Assembly: GCA_928212115.1 (NCBI GenBank)
Contig: CAKMRJ010005523.1
Location: forward strand, 147,341,941 to 147,405,940
DNA length: 64,000 nt
Reading direction: 5' to 3'
Source: Lactuca virosa
Taxonomy: Eukaryota > Streptophyta > Magnoliopsida > Asterales > Asteraceae
In this document: positions 1 through 10,648 of the stretch, one piece after another
How positions within the stretch are numbered: the stretch's first letter is position 1
How the letters are laid out: each line of letters begins with the position of its first letter
Notes under the pieces: model-generated
Told to the model about the DNA's origin: nothing
Seen by the model: the letters and a program-made list of their open reading frames with translations, nothing else
Databases searched by the model: none
Position numbers and translations under genes: made by a program

Positions 1-1066
1 TTTTTAGTCCCTTTTGATAAATAAGGCCATATTATTCCCTGAAATAGGTTCATTTACGTTTATAGCCCCTGTTTTGAGAAAACTTTCCATTTCAGCCCCC
101 TTAAATTTGATTTTTCGCATATTTGGGCCTAAATAGTAGAAAGGCCCAAATTTTTTGCACATTAGGCTAAAATTTACATTTTTAGTCCTTTAAAAAAGCA
201 TAATATTTATAAGAACTCTTATTTTAGCTACTTTGACCTTTTGGTCCTTATAAAAACCGTGAATGACATATTTTTCCCCATCTTTTGTTTATTTATCAAA
301 AAAAAAAAATAGTCCAATAAACAAATTTTATGTTGTAGTATACTTATTATAAACCTTGTATGGTAGTTTATCTTGACATGTTAAGTGAAATGTATCCTAG
401 ATCACATATTCTTCCTCCTTGAACTATAGATCTCGAAATATCTTTCATTTTTAGCACATATTTACCACATAAACACAAGAAATCACACATAACATACAAA
501 TATACATGGATCTACACATTTTACTTGTATTCTCCCCCATAAATCATTTGAAAACCGAAAATGCAGGGGTATGAACTCACCTTTGTTTGTTGTTGTCGGT
601 TTTGAAGAAAGAAATGGAAGAGATTGATGAGATTCTCGGCCCTAACAACTTCTTGAAGAGGCCTTCGAATTTGAAGAGTTCTAGGGAGTATGATCAAGAA
701 TTTAAGGTGGTAAGAAGAGTGATTAAGTTGTAGAAAGAAAGTATGTTGTCAAGATCTTACCACAAGTATGTATCTTGGAGTGATTCTTGGATGAAAACCT
801 TCTTGAAATGCCCTTAATCTCGAAAATTTTGAAGGAGGAATGAAGGTGTTCTTGAGAGGATTTGGAAGTGAATTAAGTGTGTGTGTGTGTTTGGTGATCC
901 TCGGCCGAGAGTAGAAGAAGAGAGGGGAGAGAGAGTGGTGAATGACTAGCTTGGATACATGGGGGATTTTGCATGGATGTATGATGGACAAAATGGAGGT
1001 GGCACTCCAAAGTCAACCTTCCCCTTTAATTCTCTTTTTTTTCTTTTTTTTTGTTTCCTACTTGGG

Positions 1067-1131
<65 letters not shown>

Positions 1132-1634
1132 AAGAGAATGGCTTGGGCCTTTTGTGCTTGAGTCCATAATATGAGGCCCAATTTGATGATTTTTGGCCCA
1201 TTGGGCCTTTAGAGTAGTTCACGGCCCAATTTAGCATAAAGGAATGGATTTGAGTTTATTAAAGCTATTTGGATTTGTTATGGCCCAATAAGGCCCATTA
1301 AGGATAAACTAGTCCATTTTAGGCTTATAAGGCCCAAAAAGGTTAAGTCTCATGAGAGTGGTCCAATGAGAGCCCATTTAAGAGTTCTAAGCCCAAAATA
1401 GTCAAATTGGAAGTTTATTGGCCCATTAGGCCCAATAAGGAAATCCTAGTCCATAATGGACTTAAACCGGGATTTCTAGGGTTTCCAACTTTTTGTTGAC
1501 TATTTGAGTGTTTGTATAGAGTGTTTGATGGAATTTTGTTGTCATTGAATAAGCATCATACATGCCTTCAAGTTTTAGTTACAATGATATCCTTGTTAAT
1601 TGTTTACAACGCATTAGAATTTCTAGTTGTGACA
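1..1634 (-). mobile_element. Element A 3' LTR, truncated by the window start
   Basis: This stretch matches 13376-14965 almost base for base, so it is the second LTR of the same element. It ends in TTGTGACA at 1634 and is followed at once by a purine-rich tract on the minus strand, which places it as the 3' LTR of a minus-strand element. About half of the LTR lies outside the window. It holds a GT run near 879, a long GA run and a cluster of GGCCCA motifs. It differs from the other LTR by scattered substitutions and indels (rough impression 1.5-2%), so the insertion is not very recent. Confidence 0.93.
1069..1128. repeat. (GA)30 microsatellite in the LTR of A
   Basis: An uninterrupted GA dinucleotide run of about 60 bp. 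The allelic position in the other LTR of the element (14444-14459) has only about eight repeats, so the run expanded or contracted after insertion. The arginine/glutamate and serine/leucine reading frames over it are artefacts of the repeat. Confidence 0.97.
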
Positions 1635-1650
1635 TCATCCCCCCGTTAGA
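1635..1650 (-). other. Polypurine tract of element A
   Basis: On the minus strand a purine-rich stretch containing AACGGGGGGATGA directly abuts the LTR end at 1634. This is where plus-strand DNA priming occurs in LTR retrotransposons, and it fixes the element's orientation. Confidence 0.8.
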
Positions 1651-1680
1651 GGGAATTTCGTCCCGAAATTCTTTTTAAAG

Positions 1681-4296
1681 CTAGATTTGAGAATGCGAGA
1701 ATAGGTGAGGGTACTTTTTCTTCATCTGGTCTTCGCGTTCCCATGTGAATTTCGGTCCACGTTTTGCGTTCCACCGAACTTTCACAATCGGAATGCGACT
1801 TTGCTTAGTACGCTTCACTTCCCTGTCCATGATTTCAACTGGTTCCTCGATGAACAGGAGAGTCTCGTTGATTTCGATTTCTTCCAATGGGATGACGAGA
1901 GTTTCGTCGGATAAGCACTTCTTCAAATTGGAAACATGGAACACGGGGTGTACACTGCTGAGTTCAGCAGGTAGTTGCAGTCTATAAGCCACTGGACCGA
2001 TTCGGGAGAGAATATCGAATGGTCCAATGTATCGTGGGTTTAGTTTTCCCCGTTTCCCAAAACAAATCACCCCTTTCCAGGGAGAGACTTTTAACAACAC
2101 CCGATCCCCGACTCGAAATTCCAAGGGCTTTCGCCGTTTATCAGCGTAGCTCTTCTGTCGGTCTCGTGATGCTTGAAGTCGAGCTTTGATTTGAACTATC
2201 TTCTCTGTCGTTTCGCGTATGATTTCTGGTCCTGTTAATGCATTGCTTGGTGTCTGTTCTCTTGCTAGCTGAGTGTCACCTACCTCAGCCCAAGTCAACG
2301 GTGATCTACATTTACGCCCATATAACGCTTCAAAAGGAGCAACTTTGATGCTTGAGTGATAACTGTTGTTATACGAAAACTCAACTAAAGGCAAGTAGGT
2401 ATCCCACGACCTTCCAAAGTCTATCACACATGCACGAAGCATATCTTCAATCGTTTGAATGGTTCGCTCACTTTGACCATCGGTTTGTGGGTGGTAGGCA
2501 GTGCTCATGTCGAGTTGTGTTCCCATAGCTTTCTGAAGCGATTGCCAAAAGCGTGAAGTGAATCTACTATGTCGATCTGAGATGATAGATATTGGTACTC
2601 CATGGAGTCTCACGATTTCCTTGATGTAGATTCTCGTCAATCGTTCCATCTTGTATGACTCCTTTATTGGCAGGAAATGGGCGGATTTTGTCAACCTGTC
2701 GACTATTACCCATATGGTATCCAATCCATCTATTGTCTTGGGTAATTTGGTCATAAAGTCCATAGTAATCCTTTCCCATTTCCACTCGGGTATTACCGGT
2801 TGTTGTAATAGTCCCGAGGGCTTCTTATATTCTACCTTCACTTTAGCACAAGTAAGGCACTTGCTAACGTAAGTGGCAATTTCTGCCTTCATGCTAGGCC
2901 ACCAATACTGTTGCTTGATATCCATGTACATTTTATCTGAACCCAGATGGATGGAGTATCGTGTCTTATGGGCTTCATTCATGACTACCTCTCTGAATCC
3001 CCCATGTTTAAGGATCCAAATTAGGTTCATGAAATAATATGCTCCGTCCTCCTTGACTTCGAAGTTCTTTTCCATTCCACGTAACGCTTCGCTTGTTCTG
3101 TTTTCTATCTTCATAGCATCGAACTGGGCTGCTTTGATTTGTGAGGACAGATGGGATTGGATGGTTATTGAAAGAGTTTTCACACGACGATTTGAGTATT
3201 CTTTCCGACTCAAGGCATCAGCTACCACGTTAGCCTTGCCTGGGTGGTACTTGATTTCGCAGTCATAATCGTTTAGCAGCTCAACCCATCTTCGCTGCCT
3301 CATGTTTAACTCCTTTTGATTTAAAATGTGTTGGAGACTCTTGTGGTCGGTGAAAATGGTGCACTTCATACCATAAAGGTAGTGCCTCCAAATCTTCAAA
3401 GCGAAGACCACAGCTCCCAATTCGAGATCATGGGTGGTATAATTCACCTCATGTGTCTTTAGTTGTCGGGATGCATAAGCTATCACCCTCCCACGCTGCA
3501 TGAGTACACAGCCTAAACCCTGATTCGAAGCATCGCAGTAAACTACGAAGTCCTCAGTTCCCTCTGGTAAAGATAGTACTGGTGCACTACAGAGAGCTCG
3601 TTTCAGAGTTCGGAAGGCAACCTCCTGCTTTTCTGTCCATTCAAATGGTACGCCCTTCTGTGTGAGCAGGGTAAGTGGCTTGGCTGTTCTGGAGAAGTTC
3701 TGAATGAATCGTCTGTAATAGTCAGCGAGACCCAGAAATTAACGAATTTTTGTGGGTGTCGTTGGGACTGCCCATCCTTCAATGGCTTTGATCTTAGAAG
3801 GGTCCACATGTATCCCTTCTTGACTGACAACATGACCTAAAACGTTTACGCTACGAAGCCAGAACTCACACTTAGAGAGTTTTGCATATAACTTTTCGGT
3901 CCGTAGGGTTTCCAAGATTTGCCGGAGATGTCGACTATGCTCCTCTTCGCTTCAAGAATAAACTAGGATATCGTCGATGAAAACGATGAGAAAGTTGTCG
4001 AGGAATGGTCGGCAGACTCGATTCATCAGGTCCATGAATGTGGCAGGGGCATTCGTTAGACCGAAGGGCATTACAACAAATTCATAATGTCCATAGCGAG
4101 TTCGGAAAGCGGTCTTGGGGATATCATCTTCCCGGACCTTGAGTTGGTGGTAGCCGGATCGCAGATCTATCTTAGAGAAATAGTTCGCTCCTTGAAGCTG
4201 GTCGAATAGATCATCGATTCGCGGAAGTGGGTAGCGATTTTTGATAGTGAGCTTATTCAGTTCTCTGTAATCGATACACATTCTAAAGGATCCTTC
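1681..4296 (-). pseudogene. Element A pol, 3' half: RT core, RNase H, integrase, chromodomain
   Basis: Read from 4296 downwards, one frame gives the RT core, including CIDYRELNKL and the catalytic FIDDILVYS, then RNase H (YCDAS, HDLELGA). The integrase follows with an HHCC zinc finger (H..H..CLTC), an Asp/Asp/Glu core (MDF, ISDR, QSERT) and a GPF motif, then a Tekay-type chromodomain ending YPHLF. The frame is open for 606 residues from 3501 to 1681. Upstream it carries stops at 3952-3954 and 3739-3741, so it cannot make a full Pol. The residue after the second core Asp motif is atypical (SDRH). The solo LTR E splits the RT at 4296. Family assignment to Tekay/Del chromoviruses rests on the integrase and chromodomain; I am fairly sure of it. 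Confidence 0.93.
4292..4296. repeat. Target site duplication CCTTC, left copy (element E)
   Basis: CCTTC directly precedes TGTCACACC at the left end of E and is repeated at 8319-8323 after its right end. Confidence 0.9.
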
Positions 4297-4995
4297 TGTC
4301 ACACCCCCAAACCAAGGATGGCGGAAACGTCCGGGGGTGGAGGACTTCATGTATAGTATCACAACAACGAATATAATAGTGCTCAAAGTAAATACAACCA
4401 TCATAAATATAATTGAAAAGGTTACACCATGGAATAAGTTTACATGTTTCAAAATCAATTACATTATGATGACAAAATGAAACGTTTGACGATTTATCAT
4501 CCCATCCTCAAAATGCTGTTGGTTTTCCTGTTTCACTGATTTCCTGAGAATACAAGTAGTTTTGAAAAAGTGTCAACAATTAAGTTGGTGAGTTCATAAG
4601 AGTTTGTTTGAGAAAGAAACCGTTTTCCTTGTAAAGGCGACAAAGTATGTTTCCAAAAAATCCAATATTTTCTTTATTAAGTGAAATGAATGCTTCTATG
4701 TTATGCGATAATGAACCCTAGAAAGGCCCATAGATTCCTTCTATAATCGCCCAGTGTATATAAGTTATATAAAATTTATGTTAAATAAACTGTCGAATCT
4801 AATGGGTCTGCCCTAGGTCCACAACCAAACAAGGAACAGGAAGTAAGGCGGGCCCACCAATTCTAAGTCGATTATGACTAGATTCTTATATAACTCTAGC
4901 ATATACACTTAGCAATTATAGCTGAAGTCTAACAATTCTAGATGAAATATAGTTTTAACAGAGATATGATTCCAAAGAAAATCCTATATTTTCCT

Positions 4996-5360
4996 TATAA
5001 AAGTTATGTGGTCCTAAATCCTAAGACCGAAAGTAAACAAGTATTTTCCATACTTAAAGATATAAAAGTGGTTCTAAATCGGCATAATACCCTTTTTAAA
5101 GTTAGGTAGTCCTAAATCCCAGGACCGAAAATGAACAAGTATTTTCCCATACTTAAAGATATAAAAGTGGTTCTAAATCGGCATAAAACCCTTTTTAAAG
5201 TTAGGTAGTCCTAAATCCCATGACCGAAAATGAACAAGTATTTTCCATACTTAAAGATATAAAAGTGGTTCTAAATCGGCATAAAACCCTTTTTAAAGTT
5301 AGGTAGTCCTAAATCCCAGGACCGAAAATGAACAAGTATTTTCCCATACTTAAAGTAATT
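4996..5360. repeat. 98-bp tandem repeat in solo LTR E, about 3.6 copies
   Basis: The phrase GTCCTAAATCC recurs at 5011, 5109, 5208 and 5306, giving a period of 98-99 bp. Each unit also carries ACCGAAA, AAGTATTTTCC and TAAATCGGCATAA. Units 2-4 are nearly identical, unit 1 is more diverged and the last is partial. Confidence 0.92.
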
Positions 5361-5454
5361 TTTGCAAGTTTAAATCGACATAAACTCGTTTAGTTTTAGA
5401 AGTAAAACCCTTTTTCAAAGTAGAATTTTCCATGTAAACTTGAATGATTGTTAA

Positions 5455-5660
5455 CTACCTATGTGAGTCGCTATAACCATACTATGACGAGAAATAACCT
5501 GCACAACGTTTTTCAGACGTTAAGATACTATGACTCTTGTCACCCTTAGACCTGCAGGTCCCACTATAGCTAGCAGCAAGGTGTGGGGTGTCAAACCCAA
5601 TATAGATCTATACACAATTATCACGCTCTCCCTACAAGAGACTCTGGTTATAACTTACAG
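5455..5660. promoter_or_regulatory. LTR block conserved between E and A
   Basis: This part of E aligns with 12310-12530 in the LTR of A. Shared pieces are TATGTGAGTCG, the palindrome TATAGATCTATA at 5601-5612, and CGCTCTCCCT followed by AGGAGACT-like bases. Conservation inside otherwise diverged LTRs suggests a functional block (promoter, R region or RNA-end signal). The role is inference. Confidence 0.5.
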
Positions 5661-5699
5661 GAATTGGGATCCCGTACTCGAACGTACGGGGAGAGAATT

Positions 5700-7060
5700 G
5701 CCTCACAACCTAAGTTAACTAGTTTACACATAGTTTGATATTAAAACCTCTTCCGTGGAGGAAGTGAAATCACCTTTTATGAAAATACATTAGTGATATG
5801 AAATCCTTAAACTATTACTATGATAGTTTATTACGTAAGATATGAAAAACCCATTTGTTTTGTGAGTAAAACCTTTTTCATGTAGTAAAAATCCATAAAC
5901 TATACTTATTGAAGTTTATTATATGTATTCGAAATGAATGAGTAAACCTTATCATGAATGACTAAATTTCAGTTTATGATGATAAACTAACAAGAAAATA
6001 CATTCAATATTTAGAACTTATTGTTATACACTTTGCTCAACATAATACAAAGTGTTATGAAAGTTATAAGCTGTTAACTAGTTTTTAACCGTTCTGCACT
6101 GTTTTAGAAAAATCATAGAAAAATCATACGAAGTCGAAAACGGAATCCGTAAATTCTGAGAGTTCATAAAATGTGTCTAGTTTGTTCATAATTTTTATTA
6201 TGATTTTTGGAAGCCTTTAACTTGTGTGAAAATGTTCATATTCACAGACTGGTCCGAATTCGTTTTTGAAATGATAGGCAGGTTTGTAAAAATCACCATA
6301 ATTTGTAGAAAAATCGTATGGAGATGTGAAAGTAGTCATTTTAAAGGTATGAACCTGAAATATTTGTATATTATACAGTTTTGAAAGATATTAAGTTGAA
6401 GTTAGTCAAAATAGTCCGTGAATAAGACTCAACGTTTCTGATGAAAGCTGTTGTTTGAGTTTAGTTAAGTTTTTGGTATTTTAACTTGTATTCCCCCCCT
6501 GAAAACTGAAGAAAACATGAAAAGATAGGGGTATGAACTCACCTTGAGTGATTTCAGTAGATGGATGATGGAGGAAAGAAGTGTTCAACTCAAGAACACT
6601 TGGGAGATGCTTGAAGATTTGAAGATCTAACACAAATATGACGATATTTGTGTAAGCAATCTATTATTTGGATGAAAGATAGTAGAATATCTAAGTGTAG
6701 GAGGAAAATACTTACCAAATGTAGAGGGAAAGCTTGAAGACAAGCCTTGAATCTCGAAATCTAGAGAGAGGAAGTGAGAGAGAATGAAGTTGTCACTTGG
6801 TGGAAAATGGAGTAATGTGAGGAGAGAGGAGAGTTTTCCAGCTCTTGACCCAATGTGTGGCTGAAAAATGGTGGGAAAAGTACTGTGGAATGACTGGGTA
6901 TGGTGGGAGGGATAAGGGGTTGTACTATGGAGGTATGGGGAGGTTGCTTGTGTCATACACTAAGGCAAAGTCAACACTCCACCCATAAATCTTACTTACT
7001 AGATTTTATTCTTAGGCAAGGATTTTCCCCAAAATATAGTTAAAATATGAATATTTGGGG
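5700..7060. other. AT-rich body of solo LTR E without genes
   Basis: No reading frame here looks protein-like. The sequence is AT-rich with scattered short repeats, and from about 6500 a segment beginning with CCCCCTGAAAACTG resembles the corresponding part of the LTR of A (near 13905). I see no RNA gene. Confidence 0.6.
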
Positions 7061-7189
7061 TTTATTATGTTAAAATACGAGTTTGGGTGAAAATCCCGCG
7101 TTAAAATCTCGAAAAAACGGGCTCAAAACGCTAAAAATATTGAAAACCGGGCAAAACTGCCAAATTCCGAAATTTGGGGCCGGAGGTTC

Positions 7190-7585
7190 GGTCCTAGTCC
7201 TTAGAACCGAAAGTAGGAGAAGAAACCGAGAGAGAAGGGTTCGGCTGCGCGGGTCGCCTCTCGGACCGAAGGTGAGGCTCGGTTGTGCATGGGAACCGAG
7301 AGTAGAAGAGGAACCGATAGTGGAGGGGTTCGGCTGCGCAGGCTCGCTCCTCGGACAGAAGGTGGGAAGTCTTCTCGGACCGAAGGTAGGAAGGGAGAGC
7401 CGAAGGTCAAGTCTCGGCTCGAAATTTTCAGGGGACCGAAATAGACCGACCGCTCGGTCCATTTCGGTTGAGAGGGTTTCGGTTCTCAGGAGGTTCGGCT
7501 CTAAGAGGTTCGGCTCCTAAGAGGTTCGGCTCCTAAGAGGAGTTTCGGTTCCTAAGAGGAGTTTCGGCTCCTTAAGGCTGTTTTT
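7190..7585. repeat. Degenerate ACCGA / GGTTCGGCTC repeats in E
   Basis: A GC-richer tract where ACCGAGAG, ACCGAAGG and GGTTCGGCTCCTAAGAG recur with irregular spacing. The 145-residue frame over it is arginine/serine-rich, repeat-derived and matches no family I recognise, so I do not call a gene. Confidence 0.7.
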
Positions 7586-7654
7586 CGCGTAAACTTCCGT
7601 TTTCGAGCTGTTTTCGTCAAATTCGAGGGTCGGGATGCCCCGAGTGATTATAAA

Positions 7655-7985
7655 AAGTTGAGAGAGATTTTGAGAGAGATTTGGGAGAGATTTGTCATAC
7701 TTGGAGAGATTTGGTGGCATACTTAGAGAGATTTGGGAGAGATTTGACATTCTTGGAGAGATTTCTCATACAGAGAGAGATTTGGGAGAGATTTCACATA
7801 CTTGGAGAGATTTGGGAGAGATTTGACATACTTGGAGAGATTTGGGAGAGATTTGACATTCTTGGAGAGATTTCTCATACAGAGAGAGATTTGGGAGAGA
7901 TTTCACATACTTGGAGAGATTTGGGAGAGATTACACACACTTGTAGCGATTTCTCCTACTTAGAGAGTTTTGGGAGAGTTAGAGT
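7655..7985. repeat. 30-bp GA-rich minisatellite in E
   Basis: Units built from TTGGGAGAGATTT, then GACATACTTGG and AGAGA, repeat about every 30 bp for some eleven units, with variants (CACATAC, CTCATACAG). The open frame across it only reflects the multiple-of-three period. Confidence 0.93.
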
Positions 7986-8318
7986 GAAAGAGATTGGGAG
8001 AGACTTCCTTTGTGACCTTTTTGAGTGTTTGGCTTCGCAACGCAAGGTTTGTACATCCCGTTAAGTCTCGTTATGATTGTTATATGCCCCTGAGGGTTAA
8101 GGAATAATGTCCTATCGAGTAGATTCATCACTTACCCTGATTAGGGTTTAGAATTTCCGAACACGTGAAAACTCTAAGTGATACTTTATATTAATATTGT
8201 GAGTAGTATAATAAGAGTCATGATGGAAACCCTAATGTACAAGGGTTAGATGAATTGACCGGTTTGACTCGTTGACTTTAGTTGACTTTGACTTGGCCAA
8301 AAATTGACGGTTGTCACA

Positions 8319-8323
8319 CCTTC
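8319..8323. repeat. Target site duplication CCTTC, right copy (element E)
   Basis: Follows TTGTCACA at the right end of E and matches 4292-4296. Confidence 0.9.
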
Positions 8324-8759
8324 CTTCTTTTTAACAAAAAGGACCGGAGCTCCCCAGGGTGAGAAGCTAGGTCGGATGAATCCTTTGCTCAAGAGTTCGC
8401 TGAGTTGGCTTGACAGTTCTTGCATCCCCGCAGGAGCCAACCTATAGGGTGATTTGGCAATGGGCGTAGCTCCCGGCACAAGGTCAATTCGGAACTCGAC
8501 TTATCTTTCTGGGGGGTATCTTCGGAAGATCTTCAGGAAAGACATCCGGGAAGTCGCAAGCCACTGGGATGTCTCGAATATTGACCTCTTCCTTGGACTT
8601 ATCCACTATGTGAGCCAGAAACGCCAAGTCCTTCTTTTGTAGATACTTCTGTGCCTTTATGCACGAGATGAGACGAAGGTTCGTACTGGGTTTGTCTCCG
8701 TATATAATTAGGGTTTCATGGTTAGGGATATGAACGCGAACAGCCTTCTCGCAACACAT
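8319..8759 (-). pseudogene. Element A pol: protease-RT linker and RT N-terminus
   Basis: From 8759 downwards the minus strand shows the linker motif FPDVFPEDLP that precedes RT in Ty3/gypsy Pol. A frame change follows near 8480, then the RT N-terminal stretch with IAKSPYRLAP, GFIRPSFSPWGAP and VLFVKKKEG up to the E insertion. The frame resumes at 4296. At least two frameshifts separate these pieces from the protease part, so this is a decayed segment. Confidence 0.88.
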
Positions 8760-9670
8760 AATTTCGGCATGATGGGGCTCAACCAGTCCATGCCGATAAT
8801 CACATCAAAACTCCTAATAGTTGCAGGCATCAAGTTTATTTGAAAGGCGTGGTGATTTAAGGTTAGGGTACATCCTACGTAGATTTCCCCAGTTGATTCT
8901 GTTCTCCCATTAGCCATTTCCACCGTAAAGGTTTCATTAAGCTTTTGGGGTTGTTGTTTTAGCAAATGTTTGAATTTATTACTCACAAAACTTCGCTTTG
9001 CACCGGTATCAAAAAGGATGCATGCATATGTGTGGTTAAGGAGGAACGTACCAGTGACAACAGCGGGATCCTGAACCGCTTCTCCTTGACCTATGGTCAG
9101 CATTCTCCCTGCTCCTCCATTCCCTTGGTTGTTGATATTGGGGCAGTTTCGACGGAAAGGCCCAGTCCTTCCACATCCATAACAGGTGTGGCTAGCTCCA
9201 GTGTTGTTGTCGTTGTTGTTAGTGTTGTTGTTGCGGTTGTTGTTGTTGTTATTGTTTCCCTGCTTCTGGTTCTGGGGAGGATAGGTCCTGCAGTATCTTG
9301 CCGTGTGACCCTTTCGGTTGCAACTGGTACATTGTATCTCCCTGCATTCACCATTGTGATGGAGATTGCACTTGTTGCATTTTGGGAGATTTCCGGAATA
9401 TGGCTTAGGGGCACTTGGGGTGGATGAGGCTGGAGCATGTGGTGTGGAGGGAACTTGAGTGGTTGCAGCATGAACTGTCACTGTTTGTTGTTTCTTTGAC
9501 GACTCTGAGCCTTGTCGTCCCTCCCTCTTGTTATTCTTTCCTTTCCTGTTGTCACTCTCCTTCTTGTTTTCAGTTTCCCCTGACTTCTCGCCCTTCTTGG
9601 TGTTGTGGTCGTATAACTTCTTGGCCAACCTCTTGGCACTGTCAAAAGTTTCAGGATTCGCAGCAATCAC
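8708..9670 (-). pseudogene. Element A gag C-terminus (zinc knuckles) and protease
   Basis: A 320-residue open frame. Residues 1-90 are lysine-rich and low in complexity. Zinc knuckles follow (CNKCNLHHNGEC, CTSCNRKGHTARYC and CYGCGRTGPFRRNC, the last with Pro in place of His). An asparagine run separates the second and third. The aspartic protease then shows ILFDTGAKRSFVS with the catalytic DTG intact, and IIGMDWL. Gag runs into protease without a break (VVTGTFLLN), unlike elements B and F. The frame overlaps the upstream gag core by a few codons after a frameshift near 9660-9730. Confidence 0.9.
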
Positions 9671-10320
9671 GTTTCCTTGAATTGGGGAGGTTAATCCCCA
9701 GATGAATCTTTCGATTTTTCTTCCCTTCAGAAGTAATCATGCCAGGGCATAACAGAGACAGTTCACTAAACCTTGTTATGTAGGCATCGATGTCGGAGTT
9801 TCGGACAGTGAGATTCCATAACTCTTGCTCCATTTTCTGAATCTCGCCACGCGGGCAGTATTCAGCCATTAGCATTTCCTTCAGTTCCGTCCACGGCATG
9901 GCATTAGCCACTGGAAGAGTCATAGCCTCCACATGTCCATTCCACCAGGTGAGGGCTTGATCAACAAATGTACATGCTGCAAACTTCACATTGATTTCAT
10001 CCGGGCATCCGCATATCTCGAACACTGATTCCACCTTTTCAATCCACCTTTTCAGGGTTACCACTCCCCCTGTGCCATTAAAGGTTCGTGGCTTAGCGTT
10101 GGTGAAGTCTTTGTAAGAGCATGCCTTGGTAGGTCCTTGGTTCATCCCGTTGTTTGAACTTCCAGCCCCCTGCCCGTTTCCTCCGCCATTGTTCCCATTG
10201 TGGATTTACGCCATGGCTGCTATGACTGCAGCAGATACAGCTGCTTGAAACGCAGCTGAGTCGATTTCCGGCGGCGTTGGTGGTTGATTGTTTCCACAGG
10301 TTGGTCTTTGCGGTATCTTT
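9651..10320 (-). pseudogene. Element A gag core (retrotransposon gag domain)
   Basis: From 10145 the frame shows typical plant Ty3/gypsy gag features: RTFNGTGG, LKRWIEKVESVF, ALTWWNGHV, ELKEMLMAEYCPRGE, and ITRFSELSLLCPGM. Gag forms the particle that packages element RNA. The domain appears to begin further upstream: the same frame reads IDSAAFQAAVSAAVIAAMA to a stop just before 10200. A possible exon start at 10320 follows a CATAACAG splice-acceptor-like sequence. The end is frameshifted into the next segment. Confidence 0.88.
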
Positions 10321-10648
10321 CTGTTATGGAACAGGAAGACGTTGAGTACGTATTGTATTTAAGTTGAGAATTTCGTGAATCGATTTTTGTATCTAATTGT
10401 TTCCATAAATTCACACCAAACAATGAGAGTATAAAACACATAGCAGGTCACAACATCACCATAAAACACATAATATTTTTTTTTCACTAATTATATCGGT
10501 ACTTTGATACATGAAAATTTTCTCAAAAGATCATACATAAAGTTCGGCAGCATAACGACTCTATGAGTAGTGTAATCACTTAAAGATGGAGTCGGTAGTA
10601 CGTAGCATGGTAAGCATAAGTGAACATAGTACTAGTAGGGAAGTCTAC
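10321..10648 (-). other. AT-rich stretch in gag of A, possible intron
   Basis: Between the coiled-coil N-terminal part and the gag core lies an AT-rich stretch without coding character. On the minus strand it could start at GTAGAC (10643-10648) and end at TTCCATAACAG (10321). The same bases bound it in the second copy. Intron status is only a possibility; it could equally be a leader between two separate ORFs. Confidence 0.3.

Larger units (their letters stand above)
4297..8318 (-). mobile_element. Element E: 4.0-kb solo LTR inside the RT of element A
   Basis: The insert starts TGTCACACCCCC and ends GGTTGTCACA, giving TG..CA ends, and is flanked by CCTTC on both sides. It contains no primer binding site, purine tract or pol motifs. 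Joining the flanks across one TSD copy restores a continuous RT reading frame. A 4022-bp solo LTR left by LTR-LTR recombination is the simplest reading. Its first bases and an internal block (about 5455-5650) resemble the LTR of A, so it belongs to a related Ty3/gypsy family. By the same similarity its sense is probably the minus strand. A full-length partner is not in the window. Confidence 0.88.

Noticed and set aside
942..1174. Open frames encoding Arg/Glu or Ser/Leu runs on both strands
   Set aside because: They are translations of the GA microsatellite inside an LTR and have no other protein character.
7083..7520. 145-residue Arg-rich frame
   Set aside because: Composed of short ACCGA-type repeats in an LTR, no known motif, and overlapping frames open on the other strand.
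7681..8064. 127-residue frame with repeated WERF..LGEI units, looking like a repeat protein
   Set aside because: The period is the 30-bp minisatellite, a multiple of three, so the frame stays open by arithmetic. It lies in a solo LTR.
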